Positions 54,712 through 62,701 of a DNA stretch of 64,000 bases are shown one piece after another. Position numbers and translations under genes: made by a program. The first letter of the stretch is position 1, and every line of letters begins with the position of its first letter. The notes under the pieces are model-generated. The model was not told the DNA's origin. It did not search any database and was given only the letters and a program-made list of their open reading frames with translations. Source of the DNA: Planomicrobium sp. CPCC 101110 (lineage in GTDB: Bacteria; Bacillota; Bacilli; Bacillales_A; Planococcaceae); NCBI RefSeq assembly GCF_007859395.1, contig NZ_VOHD01000003.1, positions 1,161,028 to 1,225,027 of the forward strand, in the 5' to 3' direction.

Positions 54712-55155
54712 GTGAATGAAGAAGTAAAACAATCCTTGAAACTATTTATCGTTTTATCTCGTGCGCATAAAGCGATTTCCGAACAGACTAATCATTTTTT
54801 TCAGGCTAGTGGCGTTAATCCGACGGAATTTGCCGTATTGGAACTTTTATATCATAAAGGGAAGCAGCCGCTCCAAAAAATTGGAGGCAAAATTTTGCTG
54901 GCCAGCGGTTCGATCACTTATGTTATCGATAAACTTGAAAAACGGGGATTTATCACCCGGGTGAACTGTCCGACCGACCGCCGGGTCACTTATGCAGAGA
55001 TATCCGAGCAAGGCAAAGAGTTTATGGCAAAAATCTTTCCGGAGCATGAAAAAAAGCTGCATGAACTGACAAGTGCATTGTCGCATGAGGAAAAAGAACA
55101 AGCGATTGAATTGATGAAAAAACTTGGTCTTTCGATCAAAGACTTGTCTTATTGA
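54712..55155 (+). CDS. MarR family transcriptional regulator (MhqR-like)
   Basis: Winged-helix repressor, 147 residues. Conserved MarR text: NPTEFAVLELLYHKGKQPLQ, recognition helix LLASGSITYVIDKLEKRGF and wing NCPTDRRVTYAEIS. This is close to B. subtilis MhqR (YkvE), a thiol/quinone-responsive repressor, though no reactive-Cys assignment can be made. GTG start 54712 is inferred from position relative to the -10 box and from the family start. The target genes are unknown. Confidence 0.85.
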   Translation: MNEEVKQSLKLFIVLSRAHKAISEQTNHFFQASGVNPTEFAVLELLYHKGKQPLQKIGGKILLASGSITYVIDKLEKRGFITRVNCPTDRRVTYAEISEQGKEFMAKIFPEHEKKLHELTSALSHEEKEQAIELMKKLGLSIKDLSY

Positions 55156-55160
55156 TATGC

Positions 55161-55204
55161 AAAAAAAGACGTATTGGATTATTCCAATACGTCTTTTCAT
55201 TTTG
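55161..55204 (+). terminator. Terminator after the marR gene
   Basis: aaaagacgtattgga / tccaatacgtctttt, 15-bp perfect stem with loop ttat. Confidence 0.9.
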
Positions 55205-55271
55205 ATGGGCAAATATGTGCAGGCTGGTGGTGACGGATGATTTGCTATCACTGTATGGAGCCGCCGGGCAA

Positions 55272-55889
55272 TTATGGAAGCGGCAATGGTTGAACCAAAA
55301 ATAACAGCACAATCATGACAAGGTGGGCAATGATGATCAATGGCATACTGCGCTTCCATTCATATAGCGCCCCCAAAACCAGTCCTGCTGCAAAGCCTGC
55401 AACCTGCCCGGGCCAGAATCCGCCGATTCCTAGGGCAAGTCCAAAAAGCACGGAAGATAAAAGAATTGCTGTAAAGGTCGGCAAGTACCGTTTTAGTTGC
55501 TGTTGGACAAAACCCCGCCAAAAAATTTCTTCCCCGGGCACGATGATGAACATCAGGAGCAAAAAATGCCAGATGGACGCTGGCGCCAGAACTTCCAGAA
55601 AGTTGGATACTCTATTGCCGATATGTATAGGGAAGAATTGGAGCAGCTGGTAACCAAGGAAGATGATTCCGTATAGGAGAGTACCATAGCCGATTCCGAA
55701 AATTAATGATTTCCATGTGGGCAGTTCATCGGAAATTTTGCTTAGAACAATGGAAGCGGACATTAAAACAAGTATGGCGAAGGGATACATATACCAAAAA
55801 ATCGCTGTGTTTTCAAACGTCCAGTTGTAGAGCCCAAAAGCCAACGGGATAAAAAAAAGCAGCTTGTGGCTTTTTAAAAATTTAAGCAT
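55272..55889 (-). CDS. CPBP family intramembrane metalloprotease
   Basis: Membrane protein of the CAAX protease/bacteriocin-processing (Abi) family, 205 residues. Six or seven hydrophobic helices and the motif PGEEIFWRGFVQQ (EExxxR) are present, with further catalytic His in IIIAHLVM near the C-terminus. The substrate is unknown; no bacteriocin genes are near. ATG 55889 has AGGAGG seven bases upstream; the longer frame from 56012 begins in unlikely Cys/His-rich sequence. Confidence 0.88.
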   Translation of the reverse strand: MLKFLKSHKLLFFIPLAFGLYNWTFENTAIFWYMYPFAILVLMSASIVLSKISDELPTWKSLIFGIGYGTLLYGIIFLGYQLLQFFPIHIGNRVSNFLEVLAPASIWHFLLLMFIIVPGEEIFWRGFVQQQLKRYLPTFTAILLSSVLFGLALGIGGFWPGQVAGFAAGLVLGALYEWKRSMPLIIIAHLVMIVLLFLVQPLPLP

Positions 55890-55972
55890 AAAAATCCTCC
55901 TAAAAAATAAAAGCCGGACTTCCGCAGAGAAAGAACGGCAAGAACAAAGATGGTGCTCATCCATGGTTATTG

Positions 55973-56037
55973 TATAATAATGGAGAGTCTTCCAATGCTG
56001 GATATGCAGCAAATCACTTTGGAAAGTGATTTTTATT
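55973..56037 (+). promoter_or_regulatory. Candidate promoter and attenuator hairpin
   Basis: TATAAT at 55973-55978 is followed 30 bases later by aaatcacttt / aaagtgattt around loop gg (about 56010-56031) and a T-rich tail. This would make a very short terminated RNA, or a leader for the gene at 56118. Confidence 0.35.
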
Positions 56038-56117
56038 GAATTTAGTCGAATTTTATTCGTCCATGAATTATTATAACAGAACTTTAAGGATTATATGAAA
56101 GCAAAAGGAGTATTGAA

Positions 56118-56306
56118 ATGACAGATTACAACACCATGCTAGACCAATTGAAAGCTGGGGAAATTTCCTCGATCACTATCCAAAAAGAAGATTTTCTGGA
56201 CTTTCGCGAAGTGTTGATTTCCCGGCCTGACTTCAAACATTTCAAAGGAACCGCATTCCATCATGGCACGACCGTTTATACGTATACCGAAGAACCATCT
56301 AAATAA
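56118..56306 (+). CDS. Conserved hypothetical protein of 62 residues
   Basis: Small soluble protein beginning MTDYNTMLDQLKAGEISSIT. It has a charged pattern IQKEDFLDFREVLISRPDFK and a C-terminal strand-like TAFHHGTTVYTYTEE. AAAGGAG lies eight bases before ATG. I know similar short proteins in Bacillus genomes, of unknown function. It precedes the MoxR operon by 37 bases and may be cotranscribed with it. Confidence 0.75.
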   Translation: MTDYNTMLDQLKAGEISSITIQKEDFLDFREVLISRPDFKHFKGTAFHHGTTVYTYTEEPSK

Positions 56307-56343
56307 ACATATGGAATATTAGCAAATACAAAGGAGATGCATT

Positions 56344-57279
56344 ATGGGGAATTTAGCCGAAGTGAAAACACATCTCAATGAATTGGTTGTGGGAAGAGAG
56401 AAAGAAATCGATTTTATGTTGATTGCGCTGATTCAAGAAGGGCATGTCTTGCTTGAAAGTGTCCCGGGCTCGGGGAAGACATGGATGGCAAAAGCGTTTG
56501 CCCATTCTTTCGAGGGCACATTCCAGCGCATACAATTCACCCCGGACGTGCTGCCTTCCGATGTCACAGGCATCCGTTTTTTTAATCCTAAATCCCAGGA
56601 GTTTGAACTTCGCCCTGGCGCAGTTCTGACCAACTTGCTGCTAGCTGATGAAATCAACCGGGCTACGCCCCGAACTCAATCCAGTTTGCTTGAAGCGATG
56701 GAAGAAAAGCAAGCGACAATCGATGGGGAAACGGTGCAATTGCCGAATCCGTTTATTGTTATTGCAACGCAAAATCCAGTGGAATCGCAGCAAGGCACAT
56801 TTCCGCTTCCGGCGGCACAATTGGACCGCTTTCTGTTTCGCTTGCAGATCGGCTATCCGGATTTCGATGAGGAAATGTCAATTGTCCGTAATTTCCGGCA
56901 AAACGTATCCCATAAAAAAGAAATCCGTGCTGTCGCTTCTGTCGAGGAGGTCCGGGAATGGTCAGAATCGGCGAAAAAAGTGGCGGTGCATGAAGACATA
57001 GAAAAATATATTGTCGCACTTGTCCAAGCTACCCGGAACCATCCGATAATCGAACTTGGCTTGAGTTCTAGGGCGGCATTGGCGCTCGTAAATGCCGCAC
57101 AAGGAAAAGCGTTCATTGATGGCCGTTCTTTTGTGACGCCGGATGATGTCAAGTACATATTTGAACCTGTTGCACTTCACCGGATTTTGTTGAGTGCGGA
57201 AGGCATGCTTATCCACGATCCCGCCGATGTGCTGCGTAAAATCGTTCGCACGATTGCTTCGCCGGTTGAGGCGATTTGA
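56344..57279 (+). CDS. MoxR family AAA+ ATPase
   Basis: Chaperone-like ATPase, 311 residues. Walker A PGSGKT at 41-46, Walker B LLLADEINR near residue 100, sensor ATQNP near residue 140 and sensor 2 GLSSRAALALV. MoxR proteins act with DUF58 and transglutaminase or VWA partners to mature complexes. AAGGAG lies 8 bases upstream. The DUF58 gene begins on the base after its stop. Confidence 0.94.
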   Translation: MGNLAEVKTHLNELVVGREKEIDFMLIALIQEGHVLLESVPGSGKTWMAKAFAHSFEGTFQRIQFTPDVLPSDVTGIRFFNPKSQEFELRPGAVLTNLLLADEINRATPRTQSSLLEAMEEKQATIDGETVQLPNPFIVIATQNPVESQQGTFPLPAAQLDRFLFRLQIGYPDFDEEMSIVRNFRQNVSHKKEIRAVASVEEVREWSESAKKVAVHEDIEKYIVALVQATRNHPIIELGLSSRAALALVNAAQGKAFIDGRSFVTPDDVKYIFEPVALHRILLSAEGMLIHDPADVLRKIVRTIASPVEAI

Positions 57280-58434
57280 ATGGGTTGGATCCGCCACGAG
57301 TATAATGCCAAAAGCATAAAAAACCTTTTCGGACTGCTGGCTGTCTTTTTTTTCTTACTAGCAGCTTTTCTTCAATTTGCTGCCGCTGCTGTTATAGCGT
57401 TTGTTTTGATCGCCGTTGGCTTGCAATTGCTTTATTTTGAGCACGTTGGCAAGAAGCTGGAATTTCAAAACACCAAAAGCCGAAGGCGCACTTTGAACGG
57501 CGGTGAAACTTTTTGGGAGCTTATATTTGAAAATAGAGGGCTTCCCATATGGGGAGGAAAGTTGAAGATTTCTTTCTACGATGCCGTGTCACCCATAGGC
57601 GAGGATAGAAGCAATTTTACAGAAACGATTGAAATGGATGTGCCGTTTACGATCGGACTCCATCAGAACATGGTTGTGCGCGTTCCGTTGGTCGGCCGAA
57701 AAAGAGGTTTGTCGAGGATCCATAAAATGGAACTCGTCATTCCGCACCTTTTTGCAGAAGGAAGCGCAACCCTTGAATATCGGCCGATGGTGCTGCAAGA
57801 ACTGCTCGTTTATCCGAAGCTGGGGGATTTTTCGTTGCAAAACATTCCTGTACGCCAAAAACCGGGAGAATTCAACATGAAGCATTCTTTGTTCGATGAT
57901 GTCTTCCAGCCAATCGGCACACGGGATTACGTGCCTGCCGATCAATTCAATCAAATCCACTGGAAAGCCAGTGTTCGGGCGCAGACACTCCAAACAAAAG
58001 TCTACGCTAAAGTGACAAACGAATCGATGTTATTTGTTCTGGATGCTGCGAGCGGCTATGCGACAATCCACAACCTGGAAGAGCGCATTGAAGAACTGGC
58101 CGCCTATATCGAAAATTGCTATGCTGAAAATATTCCATATGCCATAGCCATCAATATGCGGTCAGCTGGAAAATTCCCCTATTATTATTTGGCAGCTGAT
58201 GCAGGGCCAACCCAGCGGCAACGAGCGCTCGAGTTGTTATCGATCATATCGAAAAATCATTCGACAATCCCCCTGCAATCAATGCTGGCGCATCTGGATG
58301 TCCATATCGACTTGCCGTTTAGCACGTATTTATTAACCGATAAACTGGCTGAGGCGAGCCGCTTTATCGCGAAATGGAATGCAAGGACCAATTTGCGCGT
58401 TTTAGAAAGCCGTAAAGGAGGGGAAACGGCATGA
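57280..58434 (+). CDS. DUF58 domain membrane protein
   Basis: 384 residues. Two adjacent hydrophobic segments at about residues 14-30 and 32-48 are followed by a cytoplasmic or surface region holding the DUF58 core. The core motif is GTRDYVPADQFNQIHWKAS near residue 210. The family has a VWA-like fold and is nearly always paired with MoxR, as here. Role unknown. No intergenic gap from moxR (TGA-ATG) and a 4-base overlap with the next gene, so all are coupled. Confidence 0.92.
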   Translation: MGWIRHEYNAKSIKNLFGLLAVFFFLLAAFLQFAAAAVIAFVLIAVGLQLLYFEHVGKKLEFQNTKSRRRTLNGGETFWELIFENRGLPIWGGKLKISFYDAVSPIGEDRSNFTETIEMDVPFTIGLHQNMVVRVPLVGRKRGLSRIHKMELVIPHLFAEGSATLEYRPMVLQELLVYPKLGDFSLQNIPVRQKPGEFNMKHSLFDDVFQPIGTRDYVPADQFNQIHWKASVRAQTLQTKVYAKVTNESMLFVLDAASGYATIHNLEERIEELAAYIENCYAENIPYAIAINMRSAGKFPYYYLAADAGPTQRQRALELLSIISKNHSTIPLQSMLAHLDVHIDLPFSTYLLTDKLAEASRFIAKWNARTNLRVLESRKGGETA

Positions 58435-59648
58435 CTCAACGTTTTCTTGCAGCATCGAATTTTATGCTCGATGCTTTCCTCCTTTCATTATTGCTTGTTT
58501 TTATCAATATCGAGATGGAAATCCAGCCTCTGTTTGTTTGGCTTGCGCTTAGCGCGCTGACAGCGACCGTTTCGTTTTTTGCATTCAGTAAAGTGCCTTA
58601 CAGGCCGGATTTTGCAGTGTTGGCCTGTGCCGGAACTATGGGTTTCGCTTTTTTTGCCGGGGCTTCTATAATTGCCGTGCTGATTTTCATAATAGCGGCT
58701 GTCTATCGGCTGCATATTCGGTTTTCAGCTAATGAAGAAGAGCTTGATGCAGATAACCGGTTTCTGTTCAACTTTGTTTTGCTGTTCACGGCTGTGCTGT
58801 TCATATCTCTTATGGATCCAGTAGCCGGGAAAAGCGGAATGCTCTTTTCAATCGTCATCAGCACTGTTTCTTTCTATGTCGCATCCCGGTTGGTGCATCG
58901 CTTTTTGAAGAGCAGGGACGATGGCGCCTCATGCAAGCAGCTGCTGCTGATGGCCTGCAGTGTTTTAGGATTGTCTGCAGCTGGCGGAGCATTTGTTTAC
59001 GGAGTAGTGGATGAGGCCAGATATGCTTTTGGAGCTTTGCTGGGAGGCCTCCTCCGCATCGTTTTGTGGCCTCTTGCATTTGTAATGGACAAATTGGTGT
59101 CTTTCTTGAACAGCTTGGCGGGTGAAGAACACAAACAGCAGAACATTGAAAATCTGGATATGGAGGATCTGGCAGATCCGCCGGCAGACAGAGCAGATCC
59201 GGCGGCAGCAGATTTTCCTTTCGAACTGATTTTTATCGGGATTTTGCTTGTTCTTCTTTTTTCACTTTTTCTTTGGCTGAGAAAAACAAAAAGCGAAAAA
59301 GAAGAGAAGAAGACGGCTGACAATATCGAAATAGAACGATCTGCAGCGGCTCCGATTCAGTCTGCGGTGCCAGACCAAGAAATCCGTTATGCGATGGTGG
59401 AGCTGGACATTGTCCGCGAAGCGTTCCGTGATTTTGAGCAATCTGCAAGACAGGCGGCCAAAGGGCGGGAAAGCCATGAAACGGTACGGGAATGGCTGAA
59501 ACGAATGGAATGGGCAACAAGCGACGAATTTTTTGAAACCTATGATTTCGTCCGGTACGGCAGCGGGCAGATTCCAAAAACTGAAGCCCTGACATTTTTG
59601 GAAGAAATACAAAAAATAAAAGAAAAATATTTGAAATTAAATGTTTAG
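58431..59648 (+). CDS. Membrane protein with C-terminal DUF4129-like domain
   Basis: 405 residues. About six membrane helices lie within the first 210 residues, then a charged stretch rich in Asp and Ala (ADPPADRADPAAAD). One more helix (about 265-280) is followed by a cytoplasmic C-terminal helical domain with VRYGSGQIPKTEALTFLEEI, which resembles DUF4129. In related operons this position is held by a transglutaminase/DUF4129 fusion; I see no transglutaminase Cys-His-Asp set here. Third gene of the MoxR operon. Confidence 0.75.
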   Translation: MTQRFLAASNFMLDAFLLSLLLVFINIEMEIQPLFVWLALSALTATVSFFAFSKVPYRPDFAVLACAGTMGFAFFAGASIIAVLIFIIAAVYRLHIRFSANEEELDADNRFLFNFVLLFTAVLFISLMDPVAGKSGMLFSIVISTVSFYVASRLVHRFLKSRDDGASCKQLLLMACSVLGLSAAGGAFVYGVVDEARYAFGALLGGLLRIVLWPLAFVMDKLVSFLNSLAGEEHKQQNIENLDMEDLADPPADRADPAAADFPFELIFIGILLVLLFSLFLWLRKTKSEKEEKKTADNIEIERSAAAPIQSAVPDQEIRYAMVELDIVREAFRDFEQSARQAAKGRESHETVREWLKRMEWATSDEFFETYDFVRYGSGQIPKTEALTFLEEIQKIKEKYLKLNV

Positions 59649-59708
59649 ATGCATGCCTTCGGGGTATTGTATATTTGAACACAGCAACATTCTCATTTCC
59701 CCCTTTTG

Positions 59709-59746
59709 TGGTCGGTCCGTTTTACGGATCGGCTTCTTTTTTTTTG
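59709..59746 (+). terminator. Terminator of the MoxR operon
   Basis: cggtccgt / acggatcg stem with loop ttt and a TTCTTTTTTTTTG tail. Confidence 0.8.
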
Positions 59747-59816
59747 TTCAAAACATACGGTGAATTAACTGAAGATTTTTGATAAACTGAAGATAAGCGG
59801 AAAAGGAGGATGGCAG

Positions 59817-60677
59817 ATGAAATTAGGTTTTGTAGGAACTGGTGTTATGGGAAATAGTTTAGTGAAGCATTTGCTGGCTAACCATCACGAAGTTGCAATT
59901 TATACACGTACAGCCAAAAAGGCTGAAAATTTAGTGGAGGCAGGAGCTCTCCTCGTTGAATCGCCGAAGCAAGTCGCAGAGGAGTGTGATGTTGTTTTCA
60001 CAATGGTCGGCTATCCGCGGGATGTGGAAGAGGTGTATTTTGGAGAAAATGGCCTGCTGAAGCATGCTAAAGAAAATGCGGTTTTAATCGATCTGACTAC
60101 GTCAAAGCCGAATTTGGCGAAGCGGATTTTCCAAGCAGCAGCTGAAAACGGCGTACATACCCTTGATGCTCCTGTCTCTGGCGGCGATATCGGCGCGCAA
60201 AAAGGATCGCTGTCCATCATGGTAGGCGGAGAGCAGCCGACATTCATCAGCGTATTGCCGCTGCTCGAACTTTTTGGGGAGAATATCATCTATCAAGGGC
60301 CTGCAGGGGCAGGGCAGCATACTAAAATGTGCAACCAGATCAACATTGCGTCCAATATGATCGGCGTGTGTGAATCGCTTATCTATGCCAAAAAAGCAGG
60401 GCTCGACCCAGAGACGGTTTTAAGATCCATTTCTACAGGAGCAGCAGGTTCCTGGTCGCTGTCCAACTTGGCACCGCGCATGATAAATGGGGACTTTCAG
60501 CCGGGCTTCTACATCAAGCATTTCATCAAAGACATGAAAATAGCGGCGGATGAGGCGGAAGCATGGGGATTGGAACTTCCAGGCCTGCGGTTGTCTCTTC
60601 AAATGTACGAAAGCTTGGCGGACGAGGGTTATGAAGACAATGGAACGCAGGCGCTGATCAAGTATTTCGATAAATAA
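59817..60677 (+). CDS. NAD(P)-dependent beta-hydroxyacid dehydrogenase (YkwC-like)
   Basis: Member of the 3-hydroxyisobutyrate/6-phosphogluconate-like dehydrogenases, 286 residues. Rossmann motif GFVGTGVMGNSL at residues 4-15, substrate motif DAPVSGGDIGA near residue 117, and catalytic Lys in GAGQHTKMCNQIN near residue 168. Closest in look to B. subtilis YkwC; the substrate is unproven. AAAGGAGGA precedes ATG. Convergent with ykyB. Confidence 0.92.
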   Translation: MKLGFVGTGVMGNSLVKHLLANHHEVAIYTRTAKKAENLVEAGALLVESPKQVAEECDVVFTMVGYPRDVEEVYFGENGLLKHAKENAVLIDLTTSKPNLAKRIFQAAAENGVHTLDAPVSGGDIGAQKGSLSIMVGGEQPTFISVLPLLELFGENIIYQGPAGAGQHTKMCNQINIASNMIGVCESLIYAKKAGLDPETVLRSISTGAAGSWSLSNLAPRMINGDFQPGFYIKHFIKDMKIAADEAEAWGLELPGLRLSLQMYESLADEGYEDNGTQALIKYFDK

Positions 60678-60713
60678 AAAAGCCAGAGACTGCAGCAGTC
60701 CTCAGCTTTTGAA
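60676..60713. terminator. Shared terminator between ykwC and ykyB
   Basis: aaaaagc...gactgc / agcagtc...gctttt interrupted stem between convergent genes. Confidence 0.6.
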
Positions 60714-60714
60714 T

Positions 60715-61176
60715 TTAATCGAAATATGACTTTTTGGGGGTGTAAAAACGGTCCGTCTGCCGGGGGGTATAGGATTTAGCGACAGTAGGCACTGGCTGCG
60801 TTTTCTTTTCCGGCTGCAAACCTGTCAGTTCACTTAAAATTTCTTTTGCTGCTTTCAAATTCATCCGGCTCGGTGGATTGCGATACGATTCATCCAGGTG
60901 GCCCAAATGGTCAAGTTGCTCAAAGTCTTCTTTTTTCGGCAGCATATGAAAGTAATATTCACCGCATTGGACGAGGACTGAAGATTGCTGTTGACTTTTC
61001 CGAGGATTTTTACTGAAGTGTAGGCCGATTTTCTTAGCGCGGTTCTGAAGGATCATTTTCATAAGCGCTTCTTTTTTCAAAGAGTACAAATATTGGTTAT
61101 CGGGCGCGGTTTTTGCATGCCTGTTGACGGTGAAAATTGCTTGCGCAATATCCGAATCCGATTTTCGGACTTTCAT
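60715..61176 (-). CDS. ykyB: YkyB family protein
   Basis: Soluble basic protein of 153 residues with unknown function, recognised by family text: HAKTAPDNQYLYSLKKEAL, LHFSKNPRKSQQ and YYFHMLPKKEDF. The C-terminal third is low complexity (KTQPVPTVAKSYTPRQTDR). AAAGGAATG precedes the ATG. It lies among ykwC, fadH and darB homologues as in B. subtilis. Confidence 0.88.
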   Translation of the reverse strand: MKVRKSDSDIAQAIFTVNRHAKTAPDNQYLYSLKKEALMKMILQNRAKKIGLHFSKNPRKSQQQSSVLVQCGEYYFHMLPKKEDFEQLDHLGHLDESYRNPPSRMNLKAAKEILSELTGLQPEKKTQPVPTVAKSYTPRQTDRFYTPKKSYFD

Positions 61177-61313
61177 GAACTCATTCCTTTCTAGGAAAAT
61201 AAAATAATTTTCTGCTCCTTTATCATATCAAAATTTTCTGTAAGTGTATACTGAACAAGAATGTGGAAAGCGAGTATTCCTAACCGAACTGATCACGCGA
61301 AGGGGGATTCCAG

Positions 61314-62081
61314 ATGTATACGGATAAAACGATTATTGTCACTGGCGGTTCAAGCGGAATGGGATTGCATATGGCCAAAAAGTTTGCTTCAGAAGGTGCG
61401 AACGTTGTAATCACCGGCCGTGACATGGAACGTTTAAACGAGGCAGTCGTCCAAATTAGGGGGACACGCGGAGCGGTCGAAGTATTCCAAATGGACGTTC
61501 GCGAGCCGGAGCACGCGAAAGCGATGGTGAAGTTTGCGCATGAGACATTCGGAAGAGTTGATGGCTTGGTCAATAACGCAGCCGGCAATTTTATTGTCCA
61601 TGCAGAAAAGTTATCCCCTAATGGTTGGAAGTCCGTCATTGACATTGTCTTGAACGGAACATTTTTTTGTTCGCACGCCGCCGGGAATTATTGGATTGAA
61701 AATGGCATAAAGGGGAATATTCTTAATATGCTGGCTACATATGCATGGAATGCCGGAGCGGGGGTCGCCCATTCAGCTGCTGCAAAAGCCGGTGTCATGT
61801 CATTGACGCGGACATTGGCTGTCGAGTGGGGAACACAATATGGCATTCGCGTTAATGGCATTGCCCCTGGTCCGATTGAACGGACTGGCGGAGCCGATAA
61901 GCTGTGGGAATCCGAAAAAGCTGCCAAGCGCACACTGGAGTCGATTCCGCTAGGACGGTTGGGCAAGCCGGAAGAAGTTGCGGAGCTTGCTGCATTCATC
62001 ATGTCGGACAAAGCTTCGTATATGAACGGAGAAATTGTGACGCTTGACGGAGGGCAATGGCTCAACAAATTTCCATTTTAG
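61314..62081 (+). CDS. fadH: 2,4-dienoyl-CoA reductase (YkuF/FadH-like SDR)
   Basis: NADP-dependent reductase used in breakdown of unsaturated fatty acids; 255 residues. SDR cofactor site TGGSSGMGLHMA, NNAAGNF and a C-terminal DGGQWL. The catalytic segment reads HSAAAKAG, with Ser where ordinary SDRs have Tyr. This is the known signature of dienoyl-CoA reductases and supports the specific call. GGGGG lies about 8 bases before ATG. It is divergent from ykyB. Confidence 0.92.
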   Translation: MYTDKTIIVTGGSSGMGLHMAKKFASEGANVVITGRDMERLNEAVVQIRGTRGAVEVFQMDVREPEHAKAMVKFAHETFGRVDGLVNNAAGNFIVHAEKLSPNGWKSVIDIVLNGTFFCSHAAGNYWIENGIKGNILNMLATYAWNAGAGVAHSAAAKAGVMSLTRTLAVEWGTQYGIRVNGIAPGPIERTGGADKLWESEKAAKRTLESIPLGRLGKPEEVAELAAFIMSDKASYMNGEIVTLDGGQWLNKFPF

Positions 62082-62187
62082 GGAAAGATAGCGCTAACAA
62101 TTAAATAGTTTCAGTTTAGATGTTGTGTTATGATGAAGGCGAATCGATTTAATTTCTTTATCACGGGCAGCAGAAGGAGTAATGCAC

Positions 62188-62637
62188 ATGATTTCATTAC
62201 CGAGCAGAGATTTTCTTGAAACTCGAATTGAAGATTACATCATTTCGTCTGAAAAAGTTGCTCATGTTCAATTAGGCAATAGTGCTGAACATGCATTGCT
62301 TGTATTAACGAAAACAGGCTATTCGGCAATTCCCGTTCTGGACTTGAAGTACCGGTTTTGCGGGTTGATCAATGCGCAGCGCATAACGGAATCAATTTTA
62401 GGCATGAATCACATCGAATACGAGCGTTTATCGGAAATACGAGTTGAAGACATCATGCAGACGGATTTTCCATTGATAAAAATAAACGACCGCTTCCAGA
62501 GGGCATTGGATTTGCTGATCAACCAGAACTTTCTTTGTGTAGTTGACGATGAAGGCATGTTTATGGGGATTTTGACGCGGCGTGTCATCTTAAAGCAATT
62601 GAAAAAGCAAATTTATCAGTTAAGAACCAATCAATAA
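62188..62637 (+). CDS. darB: Cyclic di-AMP receptor DarB (YkuL, CbpB)
   Basis: Stand-alone protein with two CBS domains, 149 residues. In B. subtilis it binds c-di-AMP and, when free, activates the alarmone synthetase Rel and pyruvate carboxylase. It is nearly colinear with YkuL: MISLPSR start, KVAHVQLGNSAEHALLVLTK, TGYSAIPVLD and LTRRVILKQLKK. The ATG at 62188 is chosen because AAGGAG is eight bases upstream; ATG 62182 is only two bases from it. Confidence 0.93.
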   Translation: MISLPSRDFLETRIEDYIISSEKVAHVQLGNSAEHALLVLTKTGYSAIPVLDLKYRFCGLINAQRITESILGMNHIEYERLSEIRVEDIMQTDFPLIKINDRFQRALDLLINQNFLCVVDDEGMFMGILTRRVILKQLKKQIYQLRTNQ

Positions 62638-62647
62638 AGGAAGAAGG

Positions 62648-62677
62648 AAGGTCTCTTGAAAGAGGCCTTTTTTCTGT
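62648..62677 (+). terminator. Terminator after darB
   Basis: aaggtctctt / gaggcctttttt stem with loop gaaa. Confidence 0.75.
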
Positions 62678-62701
62678 CGCCAGGAAGAAGGTACATAGCT
62701 T

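Noticed and set aside
55272-55889. Abortive-infection or bacteriocin immunity gene
   Set aside because: CPBP/Abi proteins are sometimes named that way, but no bacteriocin, phage or defence genes are nearby. Only the protease family call is supported.
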